Positions 1 through 9,067 of a DNA stretch of 64,000 bases are shown in pieces. Where the stretch lies: contig NC_061512.1 of the NCBI RefSeq assembly GCF_022539505.1, forward strand, positions 246,652,510 to 246,716,509, given 5' to 3'. The stretch comes from Lolium rigidum. Lineage: Eukaryota; Streptophyta; Magnoliopsida; Poales; Poaceae. Each line of letters starts with the position of its first letter. Positions within the stretch are counted from its first letter, which is position 1. Below the pieces are notes generated by a model, which saw only the letters and a program-made list of their open reading frames with translations, did not search any database and had not been told where the DNA came from. A program made the position numbers and the translations under genes.

Positions 1-413
1 TGTTCGCATTTTATACAAAAAAATCTACTTTGAGGAATATGTAGAACATTCAAAGGTGTTGAAACCTTCTCGCTCTCTCCCAACCTGATCTCGTAGTTTG
101 TCTGAAACTCGGATGCAAATTGAACATGGGTTAACCGGTATTTATATAGGATGGAGGAATGTAGTTTCACAATTATGTTGCGACCACCAATCTTTAGAGG
201 ATTTTAATTTTCCATGTTTTCTAGATATGCAAACTTTTTTCACCACGTGCCACTATTTAGAGGATATTAATTTTGCTACAATTTTAAGAGTATTTTTAAT
301 TTCCCATATATTTTAGCTATGCATTGGTGTGAAGCTTTTAATCACAATATATATTCCAGTACATCTTGATTGCACCATAATTTCATACATCAATGCTTAT
401 ATCTCGCTTTGTC
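1..413 (+). repeat. Dispersed repeat, segment A copy 1
   Basis: This stretch recurs at 2280-2740 in the same orientation and at 3180-3610 inverted. Shared landmarks are the run GGTTAACCGGTATTTATATA followed by GGATGG, a TATA-like core at 139-148, and motifs such as TGAACATGGGTTAACC. No convincing ORF lies in it. The family is not one I can name; it may be the end region of a large DNA transposon or a decayed promoter-containing duplication. Confidence 0.6.
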
Positions 414-1160
414 CTAGTACATTAATGCACAATGCAATCATACACAAGGATAGAAAGAATGGTCGAAAATATAATGTCATTAATATATACTCGTGGTGAT
501 ACAACAACAAGGAGACATAGAAACCATGGCATCAAGCAAGGTAAGTTTTGGTAAGTTGGTCTAATTGAGGGGAGAGTACTAAAAACAGGAATATTTTCAT
601 TTGTCCTCGCACAATTTATTAGAAGTTTTTTATGCATTTTTTAAAAAAAAATCACATGTTAGTTATCTCTGCTTGTTTATGTTTTCTGAGGTAGAAACTT
701 CTGTGCGATTAGTCTAGATTATATTGTGACAACTTCACAAAATTTGTGACAGTAGATGAAATAGAATTCACAATGCAGCACAGAAGCACGGGCTTCATCC
801 TTAAAAATAGAAATTTGAAATGTTATAATGTACTCCCTCCGTTCCTTTTTAATTGACTCAGATTTAGTACACATTTGTACTAAATTCGAGTCAATTAAAA
901 AAAGAACGGAGGGAGTAAGATACTAATTTATTGATTAAAACCCAATTTTTACAACACAACTTCCATTTTGCCTAGGATCACCGTTATGCCTTTTCTTAAT
1001 AGAGGTTTTCAAAAATGTGAAATACATAAATATATTTTAATATTTTTCAATGAATATAGTGTCGGGGGTGTATGCTGTTGAGCTAGCTATGAAGCCGATG
1101 GGATAACCACAAGACATTGCCCTCTTTCCCGCGAGATGCAGATATGTGTTTCGGTTTTTT
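414..1160 (+). repeat. Dispersed repeat, segment B copy 1
   Basis: The segment beginning near ACATTAATGCACA is closely matched in direct orientation at about 6000-6665 and inverted in the 4270-4700 part. The match to 6000-6665 runs through several hundred bases (for example GGCATCAAGCAA, CAGGAATATTTTC, CAATTTTTACAACACAAC) and ends near the CGAGATGCAGATG landmark. This copy carries a Stowaway MITE that the 6-kb copy lacks. No gene is seen. Confidence 0.65.
831..917. mobile_element. Stowaway MITE (Tc1/mariner type)
   Basis: An 87-bp element (flanking TA included) starts TACTCCCTCCGTTCC and ends GGAACGGAGGGAGTA apart from one central variation, so the ends form an inverted repeat that extends through most of the element. 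The matching site in the related segment near 6412-6424 has no element and a single TA, which directly shows the TA target duplication expected of Stowaway. It has no coding capacity. Confidence 0.93.
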
Positions 1161-1640
1161 GGGGCAGAGCCTTGCTAGCCCTCTTTCATTCAGTCGCTGC
1201 CAGCAGATGCATAAGCACGTTGCAGCTAGATATACAGAGCTTCTTTTTGCCTAGAACGATAATGCTGCAGCGAGAGGTGCAAGCACGCAACTTCATTTTA
1301 GCCTGGAACGATAGTTATATATAGCTTTTCTTAATATAGCTTTTCACAAATGTAAAGTACAAAAATATGTTTTTAATATTTTTCTATGTATTAAGGCTAG
1401 CAGGCTTATGCTCTTGAGCTAACTAACAAGCCGGTGGGCGCCCTATCGTGGGTCTGTTGCCTGTAAGATGCAGAAGCGTGTTGCGGTGATCAATGCATAC
1501 TCTAGTTATCCCTCTAACGCGAATACAATCGGTGCCCATGAGATGTGCAAGAACGAGAGTTGTTTCCACTGCCATCAAGGCTAACATGATCTCTGCAGTC
1601 TCACCAGGTTTCGTGGCACGGAGATAAGCATCACATACAT
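1161..1640 (+). repeat. Dispersed repeat, segment C
   Basis: The part at about 1330-1640 (motifs GCTTTTCTTAATATA, GCGGTGATCAATGCATACTCTAGTTA, CAATCGGTGCCCATGAGAT) is matched in reverse orientation at 3611-3900. Read on the minus strand, a short open stretch crosses 1440-1600 in one copy but not cleanly in the other, so I do not call a gene. Confidence 0.5.
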
Positions 1641-1689
1641 CATGGGCCTATTTTCTTGACACAAATTACAGTAGGAAAATGCTCCCTAC

Positions 1690-2230
1690 GGTGTCATTTT
1701 CTATTAATAATGGGTATCAATCCAGGATTGCATCCCTTTCTTAAGACTAGGCTTAGCACTAGGCTTAGCACTATGCATAGTAAGAGTAAAGGTGGCTTTA
1801 AATTTGCCAAAACATCTCTGGATATTGGGAAGATACCCATTGAAAATAGCATCATTTCTTTGGTCCCAAATGCTCTAGCATCAAGCAATCAGTATTTCCA
1901 TAAAGAAGTCCAAGAATATCCTCTGTTTAACTTCATCTATCATTTCTTAAAGGTTCATATCCACATTCCATTATATACCAAGAGCCCACCAGAAGCTTTG
2001 ACTGAGTGCACTCAAGAGGTGCATATTTGTTTATTCAGAGCAGGTATCACATAGGATGCAATCTGAGAACTCCACATAAAAATGTTTGTGCTTCATCATC
2101 TCTTTTGTATTCAGTCTACCATTAAGCAGTAACCAGGAAAAGAATTTGTGTCTTGGAATACTACAAGCTTTCTATATTGCAGAGATGCAGTTTGGTGTTA
2201 CATGACTTCCAATAAGTCATACAAAAAATA
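1690..2230 (-). pseudogene. Decayed LINE ORF2 3' fragment (zinc-binding RT tail)
   Basis: Read on the minus strand, conceptual pieces match the C-terminal region of plant L1-type ORF2. Around 2120-2160 the pattern WLLLNGRLNTKEMM is the usual start of the zf-RVT domain, followed by CILCDTC (two cysteines of the zinc site). Around 1750-1850 comes IWDQRNDAIFNG, the typical end region. Stop codons and frame changes break the reading frame, and no reverse transcriptase core is present. It lies between segments of the A/B/C repeat family, so the LINE probably inserted into, or was carried with, that family. Non-functional. Confidence 0.72.
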
Positions 2231-2279
2231 GATCATGGGCCTGTTGCTCAATGATACAGTAAAACTAACGACCACATGT

Positions 2280-2740
2280 TGTATACAAAAAATAGATTTT
2301 GCACGGAAGAATATGTTGAACATTCAAAAGTATTGAAACATTCCTAGGCTCTCTCAACTTGATATCGTAGTTTGACTTAAAGTCAAATGCGAATTAAACA
2401 TGGGTTAACCGGTATTTATATAGGATGGTTTGCACACAATTTTTTAGAGGAATGTAGTTACACAATTATGTCGCAACCACTAATGTTTAGAGAATTTTAA
2501 TTTTCCACATCAGTTAGATATGCAAACTTTTGTCACCACTTGCCAATATTTAGAAGATATTAATTTCACGATATTTTAAAGTGTATTTTAATTTTCCATA
2601 TCTTTTAGATATGCATTGGTGTGAAGCTTTTAATCGGCAATATTCTCTCTAATACACCTTAATTGTACCATAATTTCATATCTCGCTTTGTCGTAGTATA
2701 TTAATGCACATGAAAATCATACACAAGGATAGGTAGAAGG
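2280..2740 (+). repeat. Dispersed repeat, segment A copy 2
   Basis: A direct repeat of 1-413. It shares the TATA-like core (2413-2422), the GGTTAACCGGTATTTATATA context, and the downstream text about ATATGCAAACTTTTGTCACCAC. It differs by substitutions and small indels throughout. Confidence 0.6.
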
Positions 2741-2746
2741 AAATTG

Positions 2747-2772
2747 CTAGTTCTCAGCTAGCTGAGAACTAG
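2747..2772. repeat. 26-bp perfect palindrome
   Basis: A perfect inverted repeat centred on AGCTAGCT with arms CTAGTTCTCAGCT. A related but imperfect sequence (GAGAACTAACATAGTTCTCAG) lies near 4734-4758. It may mark the end of a small transposon; no target duplication was identified. Confidence 0.7.
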
Positions 2773-2904
2773 TTTTGTGCTCAATTAATTTATAAGCCAT
2801 TGGATCCAGGATTTGTTAAGATACGTGCGAGCATGCCTTTTTCTTCCTTGTTTGAGTTGGTTGCATGATGGACCATGCGCTTGAGTAGTACAAAGTGAGG
2901 TATA

Positions 2905-3166
2905 ATACTACTCATAGTGAGAGTAACATAGCTAGTAACATCACACACTTTAAGGCATTTTGGTGACATGGCATGACAATAAATGAAGAAAAAGAGTGAG
3001 GTGGTAACTAGCTATGTTACCATAACATCACACTTCTCACGACAAGATGAGTCTACAATATAACATGCATGATACCATATATAAGTAACTATCCACTATG
3101 GAGGTAATAACATAGAGTAGTAATATGCACCATGTTACTACTTTATGTTACTCCCATGACTAGTCT
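2905..3166. mobile_element. MITE-like element with terminal inverted repeats
   Basis: The stretch begins with ACTACTCATAGTGAGAGTAA and ends with TTACTCCCATGACTAGT; the ends are imperfect inverted repeats of about 24 bp. The interior is AT-rich and has no coding potential, with a second internal inverted pair (GTAACTAGCTATGTTAC). I do not assign a superfamily. Confidence 0.6.
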
Positions 3167-3179
3167 AAGCATTGATGTA

Positions 3180-3610
3180 TGAAATTATAGTGCAATCAAT
3201 ACATATTGTAATATAAATTGCAATTAAAAGCTTTACAACAATGCATACCTAAAACATATGGAATATTAAAATACTCTTAAATTGTCATGAAATTAGTATC
3301 CTATAAATATTGGTATGTGGTGACAAAAGTTTGCATATCTAAGAGACATGGAAAATAAAATTCTCTGATGATTGGTGGTCACGACATAAGTGTGTATAAC
3401 TACGTTCCTCTAAAGATTTGTAGTCACGACGAAAGGTTCTGTAACTACATGCCTCAAAAAATGTCGTGCACACCATCCTATATAAATACCGGTTAACCCA
3501 TGTTCAATTCACATCCGAGTAAAGACAAACTACGAGATCAGATTGAGAGAGTGCAGAAAGGTTTCAACACCTTGGAATGTTCTATATATTCTTCAGAGTA
3601 GAATTTTTTT
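3180..3610 (-). repeat. Dispersed repeat, segment A inverted copy 3
   Basis: The reverse complement of segment A: CCATCCTATATAAATACCGG, then TTAACCCATGTTCAATTC, then a CTACGAGATCAGATTGAGAG landmark matching the start of the window. The TATA-like core is at 3479-3488. Together with 1-413 it forms the outer arms of a large inverted arrangement. Confidence 0.6.
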
Positions 3611-4090
3611 TGTGTGAGAGAATGTAAGCCTTGATGACAGTCGCAAAAACTCGTGCTACCAAATCTCGTGGGCACCGATTGTATGCGTGGTAGAGGGCTA
3701 ACTAGAGTATGCACCGATCACCGCAATATGATTCTGCATCTCACTGGCAACAAAATCATGACACGTGGTTAGCCCACCAGCTTCGTAGTTAGCTCAAGAG
3801 TATATGCCCGCGTACCTTAATTTATAGAAAAGTATTAAAACATATGTGTGTATTTTACATTTGTGAGAAGGTATATTAAGAAAAGGTATAACAATCGTCC
3901 TAGGCTAAAAGCAAGTTGCATGGTTATCCCACCGTCTTTCGTAGCTAGGTTAAGAGCATATGCCCCCAACACTAAATTCATTGAAAAATATTAAAAACAT
4001 ATTTGTGTATTTTACATTTGTGAAAACCACTATTAAGAAAAGATATAACTATCATCGTAGCCAAAACGGAAGTTATGTTGTAAAAACCGG
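3611..4090 (-). repeat. Dispersed repeat, inverted segment C and part of B
   Basis: From 3611 to about 3900 the sequence matches 1330-1640 inverted (GCACCGATTGTATGCG, GAGTATGCACCGATCACCGCAA). From about 3900 a second related block repeats the TTAGCTCAAGAGTATATGCC motif as AGGTTAAGAGCATATGCC and ends in the TATTAAGAAAAGATATAAC landmark, so this part holds two tandem versions of that end. Confidence 0.5.
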
Positions 4091-4720
4091 CTTTAAGTAA
4101 ATAAATAAATACCGGTTAATGCCCATTCAAATTGCATATTAGTTTACGACAAACCCCTAGGATTAGGTTGAGAGAGAGCATGCAGGTTTCGAACACCTTT
4201 GTAAGTTCTACGGATTCTTTCATGCATATTTCAATTTCTTTATATACTATGCCAACTTGAGCTAGTTCTTTTGACCATGTCGTCAAGCAATAGACCCGCA
4301 TTGAGTGCCATGTTTCTCTCTTCCACGACACCTGTTGAAACTATAGAGAGCTCTTTCTATTTTAAAGATGGATCACGTACTTCTGTGATCCGTTGCGAAT
4401 TCTATTTTGTTTACTGTCACAAATTTTGTGAAGTTGTCACAATATAATCTTAACTAATCGTGCCAAATTTTCTACCTCAGAAAACAAGGAGATGTGACAA
4501 ACATGTGTAATTATCAAAAAATTGCATAAGAGACTTCTCAGAATTTGCCCGAGGGCAAAGGAAAATATTCCTATTTTTAGTCTTCTCCCGTCAATTAGGT
4601 AAACTTACTAAAACTTAGTTTGCTTCATGCCATGATTTCTATGTTTCCTTGTTGTTGTATCACCCCATGTATATATTAATTACATTATATCTTCGACCAT
4701 TCTTTCTAGGGACCCTCTAA
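4091..4720 (-). repeat. Degenerate segment A plus inverted segment B
   Basis: A short decayed copy of segment A (AATACCGGTTAATGCCCATT, TTTACGACAAACC) has lost the TATA-like core to an AAATAAATAAAT run. It is followed by inverted segment B (TTTGTGAAGTTGTCACAATATAATC, GAGGGCAAAGGAAAATATTCC in the range 4410-4680). No gene is seen. The 4730-5019 stretch that follows holds only scattered short inverted repeats. Confidence 0.45.
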
Positions 4721-5019
4721 TACTTAGTTGACAGAGAACTAACATAGTTCTCAGTCAGCTGACGTCAGCCACCATTTTTTTTTATCTTTTCCATTTAACT
4801 ACCGATCGATAAGAGGAGCGCACGCGTATCGTAAATTATGTTGTTGTCACAGTAGGCTGGCTGCCTTATTTTCTTTGACCAGTAGTATCATCATTGTGCA
4901 TGTAACTTGACCGGCCCCATATTCTAGTCCACTGATGTCAGCTGCCTGCTGCCCTGTCACAGTTTAGAATGAATCACTATGGAAAACAAAATATTAGAAC
5001 ATTTCCGCATTTACAAAGT

Positions 5020-5880
5020 GAGTTATAATTGGGTAAAACTTAGTTGCGACCACTTGCAACTAGAAAATATGATGAAATTTTTTTAGTTGCCACTTCACTT
5101 GCAACAGGACACTAACTTAGTTGCAACCCAACTTATAACTAGAAAATATCTTAGTTATAACCCCACTTAAAGTTGGATAAAAACTCAGTTGCAACCGCAC
5201 TTGCAACTGGATAAAATCTGGGTCAAAAGCTTAGTTGTAACTAAAAAAATCAGTTGCACAATTTCACTTACAAATAGAAATCTCAGTTGCAACCCCACTT
5301 GTACTAGACATTTGTAACTGGACAAAATCTCAGTTGCAGCCCCACTTGCAACTGAATAAAATCTCGGTCACAATTACATTTACAAATAAAAATCTCGGTT
5401 GCAACCTCATTTGCAACTGGATAAAATCTTAGTTGCAACCTTACTTGCAACTGCACAAAATCTCGGTCACAATTGTACTTACAAATAAAAATCGAAGTTG
5501 CAACTTCACTTGCAACTGGACAAAATCTCAGTTGCAACCGCACTTGCAACTGGACAAAATCTTATTTGCAAACCCACTTGCAAGTAGATAAAATATATGT
5601 CACAATTTCACTTATAAATAAAAATCGTGGTTGCAACCCTACTTGCAACTGGACAAAATTTTGAGTTACAACCTTACTTGCAAATGGATAAAATATCGGC
5701 CATAATTCCACTTACAAATAAAAATCTCGGTTGCAACTCCAACTTGCAACTGGACAGAATCTCAGTTGTAAACCCACACACACACAAAATCAGTTGCCAG
5801 CAACTAGATAAAAGCTTAGTTGCTACCCCATTTGTAACTAGATAAAATCATAGCTACAACCTCACTTACAATAAAAATAA
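5020..5880 (+). repeat. TTGCAAC-rich minisatellite
   Basis: About 0.85 kb of imperfect tandem repeats with a unit of roughly 33-37 bp. The core reads AGTTGCAACC, C(C/A)ACTTGCAACTGGA, then (C/T)AAAATCTC. A variant unit TCACAATT, CACTTACAAATAAAAATC alternates with it, giving a higher-order pattern. Each unit holds GTTGCAA and TTGCAAC as a small inverted pair. The short open frames here are low-complexity products of the repeat and are not genes. Confidence 0.85.
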
Positions 5881-5999
5881 AATCAAATTATAAATAGTTT
5901 ATGTAGGCATACGGCTTTATTGCGTGCGAAAAAAGCGACGGTAAAGATATTATTTCGGAAACGAGCACAACACGCTGATATTGTTTATAAACAGATAGC

Positions 6000-6665
6000 A
6001 TTCTATAGTACATTAATGCACATGACAATCATACACAAGGATAGAAAGAATGCTTGAAAATATAATGTAATTAATTTATAATTGTGGTTATAAAACAACA
6101 AGGACGCATAGAAAGCATGGCATCAAGCAAAGTAAGTTTTAGTAAGTTGATCTAGTTGAGGGGAGAATTAAAAGCAGGAATATTTTCCTTTGTCCTTGCG
6201 CAATTTATGAAAAGTTTTTTATTCATTTTTTGAAAAATTACACATGTTGATCATGTCTTCTTGTTTTCTAAGGCAGAAACTTCTACGCGATTAGTCAAGA
6301 TTATATTGTGACAACTTCACGAAATTTGGGACATTAGGTAAACTATAGAATTCATAATGCAGCACAGAAGCGCATGCTCCATCCTTAAAAATAAAAATTT
6401 GAAATGTTAAAATGTAAGATACTAATTTATTGATTAAAACCCAATTTTTACAACACAACTTCCGTTTTGCCTAGGACCAAAGTTATACATTTTCTTAATA
6501 GAGGTTTTTAGAAATGTGCAATACACAAATATATTTTTAATATGTTTCAATGAATTTACTGTCAGGGGCGTATGCTGTTGAGCTAGCAACAAAGCCGATG
6601 GGCTAACCACATGGCATGGCTCTCTTCCCCACGAGATGCAGATGCGTGTTTCGGTTTTCCTGGCA
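6000..6665 (+). repeat. Dispersed repeat, segment B copy 2
   Basis: A direct copy of 414-1160, sharing nearly all landmarks in order (ACATTAATGCACA, CAAGGATAGAAAGAATG, GGCATCAAGCAA, CAGCACAGAAGCGC, TTACAACACAACTTCCGTTTTGCC, CACGAGATGCAGATG). It has an empty Stowaway site near 6412-6424. It ends a short distance before the 3' end of the lectin-like gene. Confidence 0.7.
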
Positions 6666-6815
6666 GGCATAGAGAGAAGCGACAAATCAGAGAAAAAATA
6701 ACTAAAACTAATTTAGCAACCAGGAGGACATTTCATGACCCACAACGAACCCAACCCATGAAAACAAAATTACACAAGTGAGAATGAGATACAGACTTGA
6801 AACGAAAATGAAAAT

Positions 6816-8117
6816 CTAAAGGCCAAAAAACAGAGCCACCACACCAACAAAAGCCAAGTTCACGGCCGCTTCGCCGCGCTCCCTGCCCGACCACCCGCCG
6901 GCGCTGTCTTCCAGCGGCTGCCCCCCGCCGTTCAGCACCTGGTTCTGCTGCTGGCCGAACACGCCTTGCCCCTGCCCGAACGGGAGCCTGCCATGCCCGC
7001 CACTGATCGGCGCCACCGCGCCCGGCACTAGCGGAGGCGAAGCCCCCAGGGGCAGATGGTGCGGGTGCGGCGTGCCGGCAGGCGGTGGCATGAATGCCAT
7101 GCCGCTGTCTCCACCCGATGAAGCTGGTGGCGGTGGCACGAACGGGGGCGTCTCCAGAGCTGGCAACGGCGTCTGAGGTGGGACAAATGCGGTTGGAGGA
7201 GCTGGAGGAGGTGAGGAGTACAGAGGCACTTCCGGCGTCTCGGGGATCGGGATCGGGTACGTGTCCGCCGGCGGAGGAGGCAGCGGAAGGTCCGGCCAGT
7301 AGGTCGATGGGTCAGCCGGGGGCGGCGGCGGTGGCAGCGGCAGGTCAGGCAAGTCGGTCGAACCCTCGTCGTCAGCTGCCGGGGGCGGAGGAGGCAGCAT
7401 CTGGTCCGGCTCCGTGTCAAACGGCGGCGCCGTCTGGTCTCCGAAACTGAAGTCCGAGCCCCACGGACTGGCAAGAGCCGACGTGACCGCCGGCGGCGTC
7501 AGAAGCTTCGCCCCGGTGGTGGCCTTCGGCGGCGGGAGCACGTCGACAGTTGAAGCCGACGATGACACCGGCAAGGGCGCCCCGCACCTCTGCCCCGTCC
7601 ACGGCTCGTCCCGCGTCCTCCACACCGTGACGCCGTCCCTGCTGACGATCCTCATGTCGCCCGCGCCGTCGAGACTGACCATCTCAGGGTCCGAATCCAC
7701 GGCGGTGTCCCACAGGGAATGGCCGCCGGCGAAGAGCTCCAGCCCAACCGGCGAGAAGGCCAGGTCGCACGTGTCGGCGCCGCTCACCGGCGTGCACTCC
7801 GACTCCCACACGCTGCTAGTCCCGCCGCCGCCGCCCTGCTGCTGGACGACCTCGACGTAGCACACGTCCCCGCCATTGTCCACGGTGGTGGCGCGACGGA
7901 GGTACGCGGCGAAGGACCCGGAGGGTGACGCGAGGAAAGGCAGCCCCTCCAGGTCGCTCTGGTCATCAGCATCGGCGTCCGCAAATGCCGCCGGTGCGGC
8001 ACTGGCGATGATCTGTTGCTCGGTGGTCCTTGAGATGTAGCTGGAGGAGACGGCGACGGCGCCGCAGGAGAACCGCAGCAAGAGTAGCAGCACGACAGCT
8101 GGGTAAGAGGAAGCCAT
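6816..8117 (-). CDS. Secreted lectin-like, proline-rich, possibly GPI-anchored protein
   Basis: A single-exon gene of 433 codons. I start at the ATG at 8117 because its context is ACCATGG; the codon two places upstream is GTG. Residues 1-22 form a hydrophobic signal peptide. Residues about 56-178 look like a bulb-type (B_lectin) fold: repeated short strands, paired VW/LW motifs (SVWES, SLWDT, TVWRT) and four cysteines at 86, 108, 117 and 178. The mannose-binding QxDxNxVxY signature is absent, so sugar binding is doubtful. Residues about 215-390 are very proline-rich (runs such as LPPPPPP), typical of cell-wall proteins. The C-terminal 17 residues are hydrophobic, as in a GPI-attachment signal. 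Codon use is strongly GC-rich, normal for many grass genes. Apoplast or outer plasma membrane is inferred. It lies 950 bp from the next gene, same strand. The B_lectin link is a family resemblance read by eye. Confidence 0.78.
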   Translation of the reverse strand: MASSYPAVVLLLLLRFSCGAVAVSSSYISRTTEQQIIASAAPAAFADADADDQSDLEGLPFLASPSGSFAAYLRRATTVDNGGDVCYVEVVQQQGGGGGTSSVWESECTPVSGADTCDLAFSPVGLELFAGGHSLWDTAVDSDPEMVSLDGAGDMRIVSRDGVTVWRTRDEPWTGQRCGAPLPVSSSASTVDVLPPPKATTGAKLLTPPAVTSALASPWGSDFSFGDQTAPPFDTEPDQMLPPPPPAADDEGSTDLPDLPLPPPPPPADPSTYWPDLPLPPPPADTYPIPIPETPEVPLYSSPPPAPPTAFVPPQTPLPALETPPFVPPPPASSGGDSGMAFMPPPAGTPHPHHLPLGASPPLVPGAVAPISGGHGRLPFGQGQGVFGQQQNQVLNGGGQPLEDSAGGWSGRERGEAAVNLAFVGVVALFFGL

Positions 8118-9067
8118 GGTCACTGAGATGATGTGAGGAGCTTGGCAATGGAAGGTGCAGGTTTTTAATGGAGGCAGAAGCGGGTTCGGTGCAAGCCTAG
8201 TTTGTGGAGCAACTCCAGTGTGTAGTGGTAGTAGGAGAAAGGTGTGTGTTGCATGGATTGGAGGGCATATTAATCCAGTTTAGGATATGATTTCAATTAG
8301 AGCCGACAGATTGACTCAGATGGACTTTTTCTCTGTGTGTGTTTGTTCACCTGTTCCAATAGTTAGGACATTAGATGCATTTGAGATCTAAAACTTGAAG
8401 TCACTTTGAGAAATTAACCCAGCCAAGAGTTCAGGATACATTAGTGTCGTGATGTGTTGTCACTGGATTACACATCATCCCTAGACTGAGAGGATTAGGC
8501 CATCAACCTACTCTGCTATTCAAAAGAAACTACTACAGAATATTTTTTACTTTAAATCAGCAGATGGTCACATTGTTGGTAGCAAAGAAAGAAACTTGAT
8601 CTATGGATGGATTAAAAAAACCTTAGCAACATATTCAGATACACTGAAGTTCGGAAAACAGACCTTTGAACTCAAACCACGACAGGGAGTACTCCATCCA
8701 GCATGCAACCAGACATATACCTCACAATGAAACCATCACGAAATGTTTCACATACTGTGGCTCTGTGAGATTTGCTCACAGAAACCAATCAGGCAGGCAC
8801 CAAACGCATGATGAAAGGCAGAACATAGTCGCCAGAGAAAAGAAAAAAGAAGGTGCACAACTACTATATGTCAATATCCAAGTACCTGCTATTTTCAAGA
8901 AAAAATTCAACAGCATACAGGTATAGAGTTTACAGTTCAGGAAGGGAACTGTTGCAGACAAAAGTCTTTCGAAAACATTACATTAGCAAATTGCTGCGAT
9001 ATTTGCTACATAAATCCAAAGTAGAAGCGCTTCAGTTCTCGAATTATGACACGTCCTGCTACTAACT
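8118..9067. other. Intergenic region between two minus-strand genes
   Basis: This should hold the promoter and 5' UTR of the lectin-like gene (next to 8117) and the 3' UTR of the XCT gene (next to 9068). I could not fix a TATA box. A TAATGTAATG-like polyadenylation element lies on the minus strand near 8970-8980. Nothing else is recognised. Confidence 0.5.

Noticed and set aside
7028..7474. Arg-rich and other overlapping frames inside the lectin-like gene
   Set aside because: They are shadow frames of a GC-rich, proline-rich coding region.
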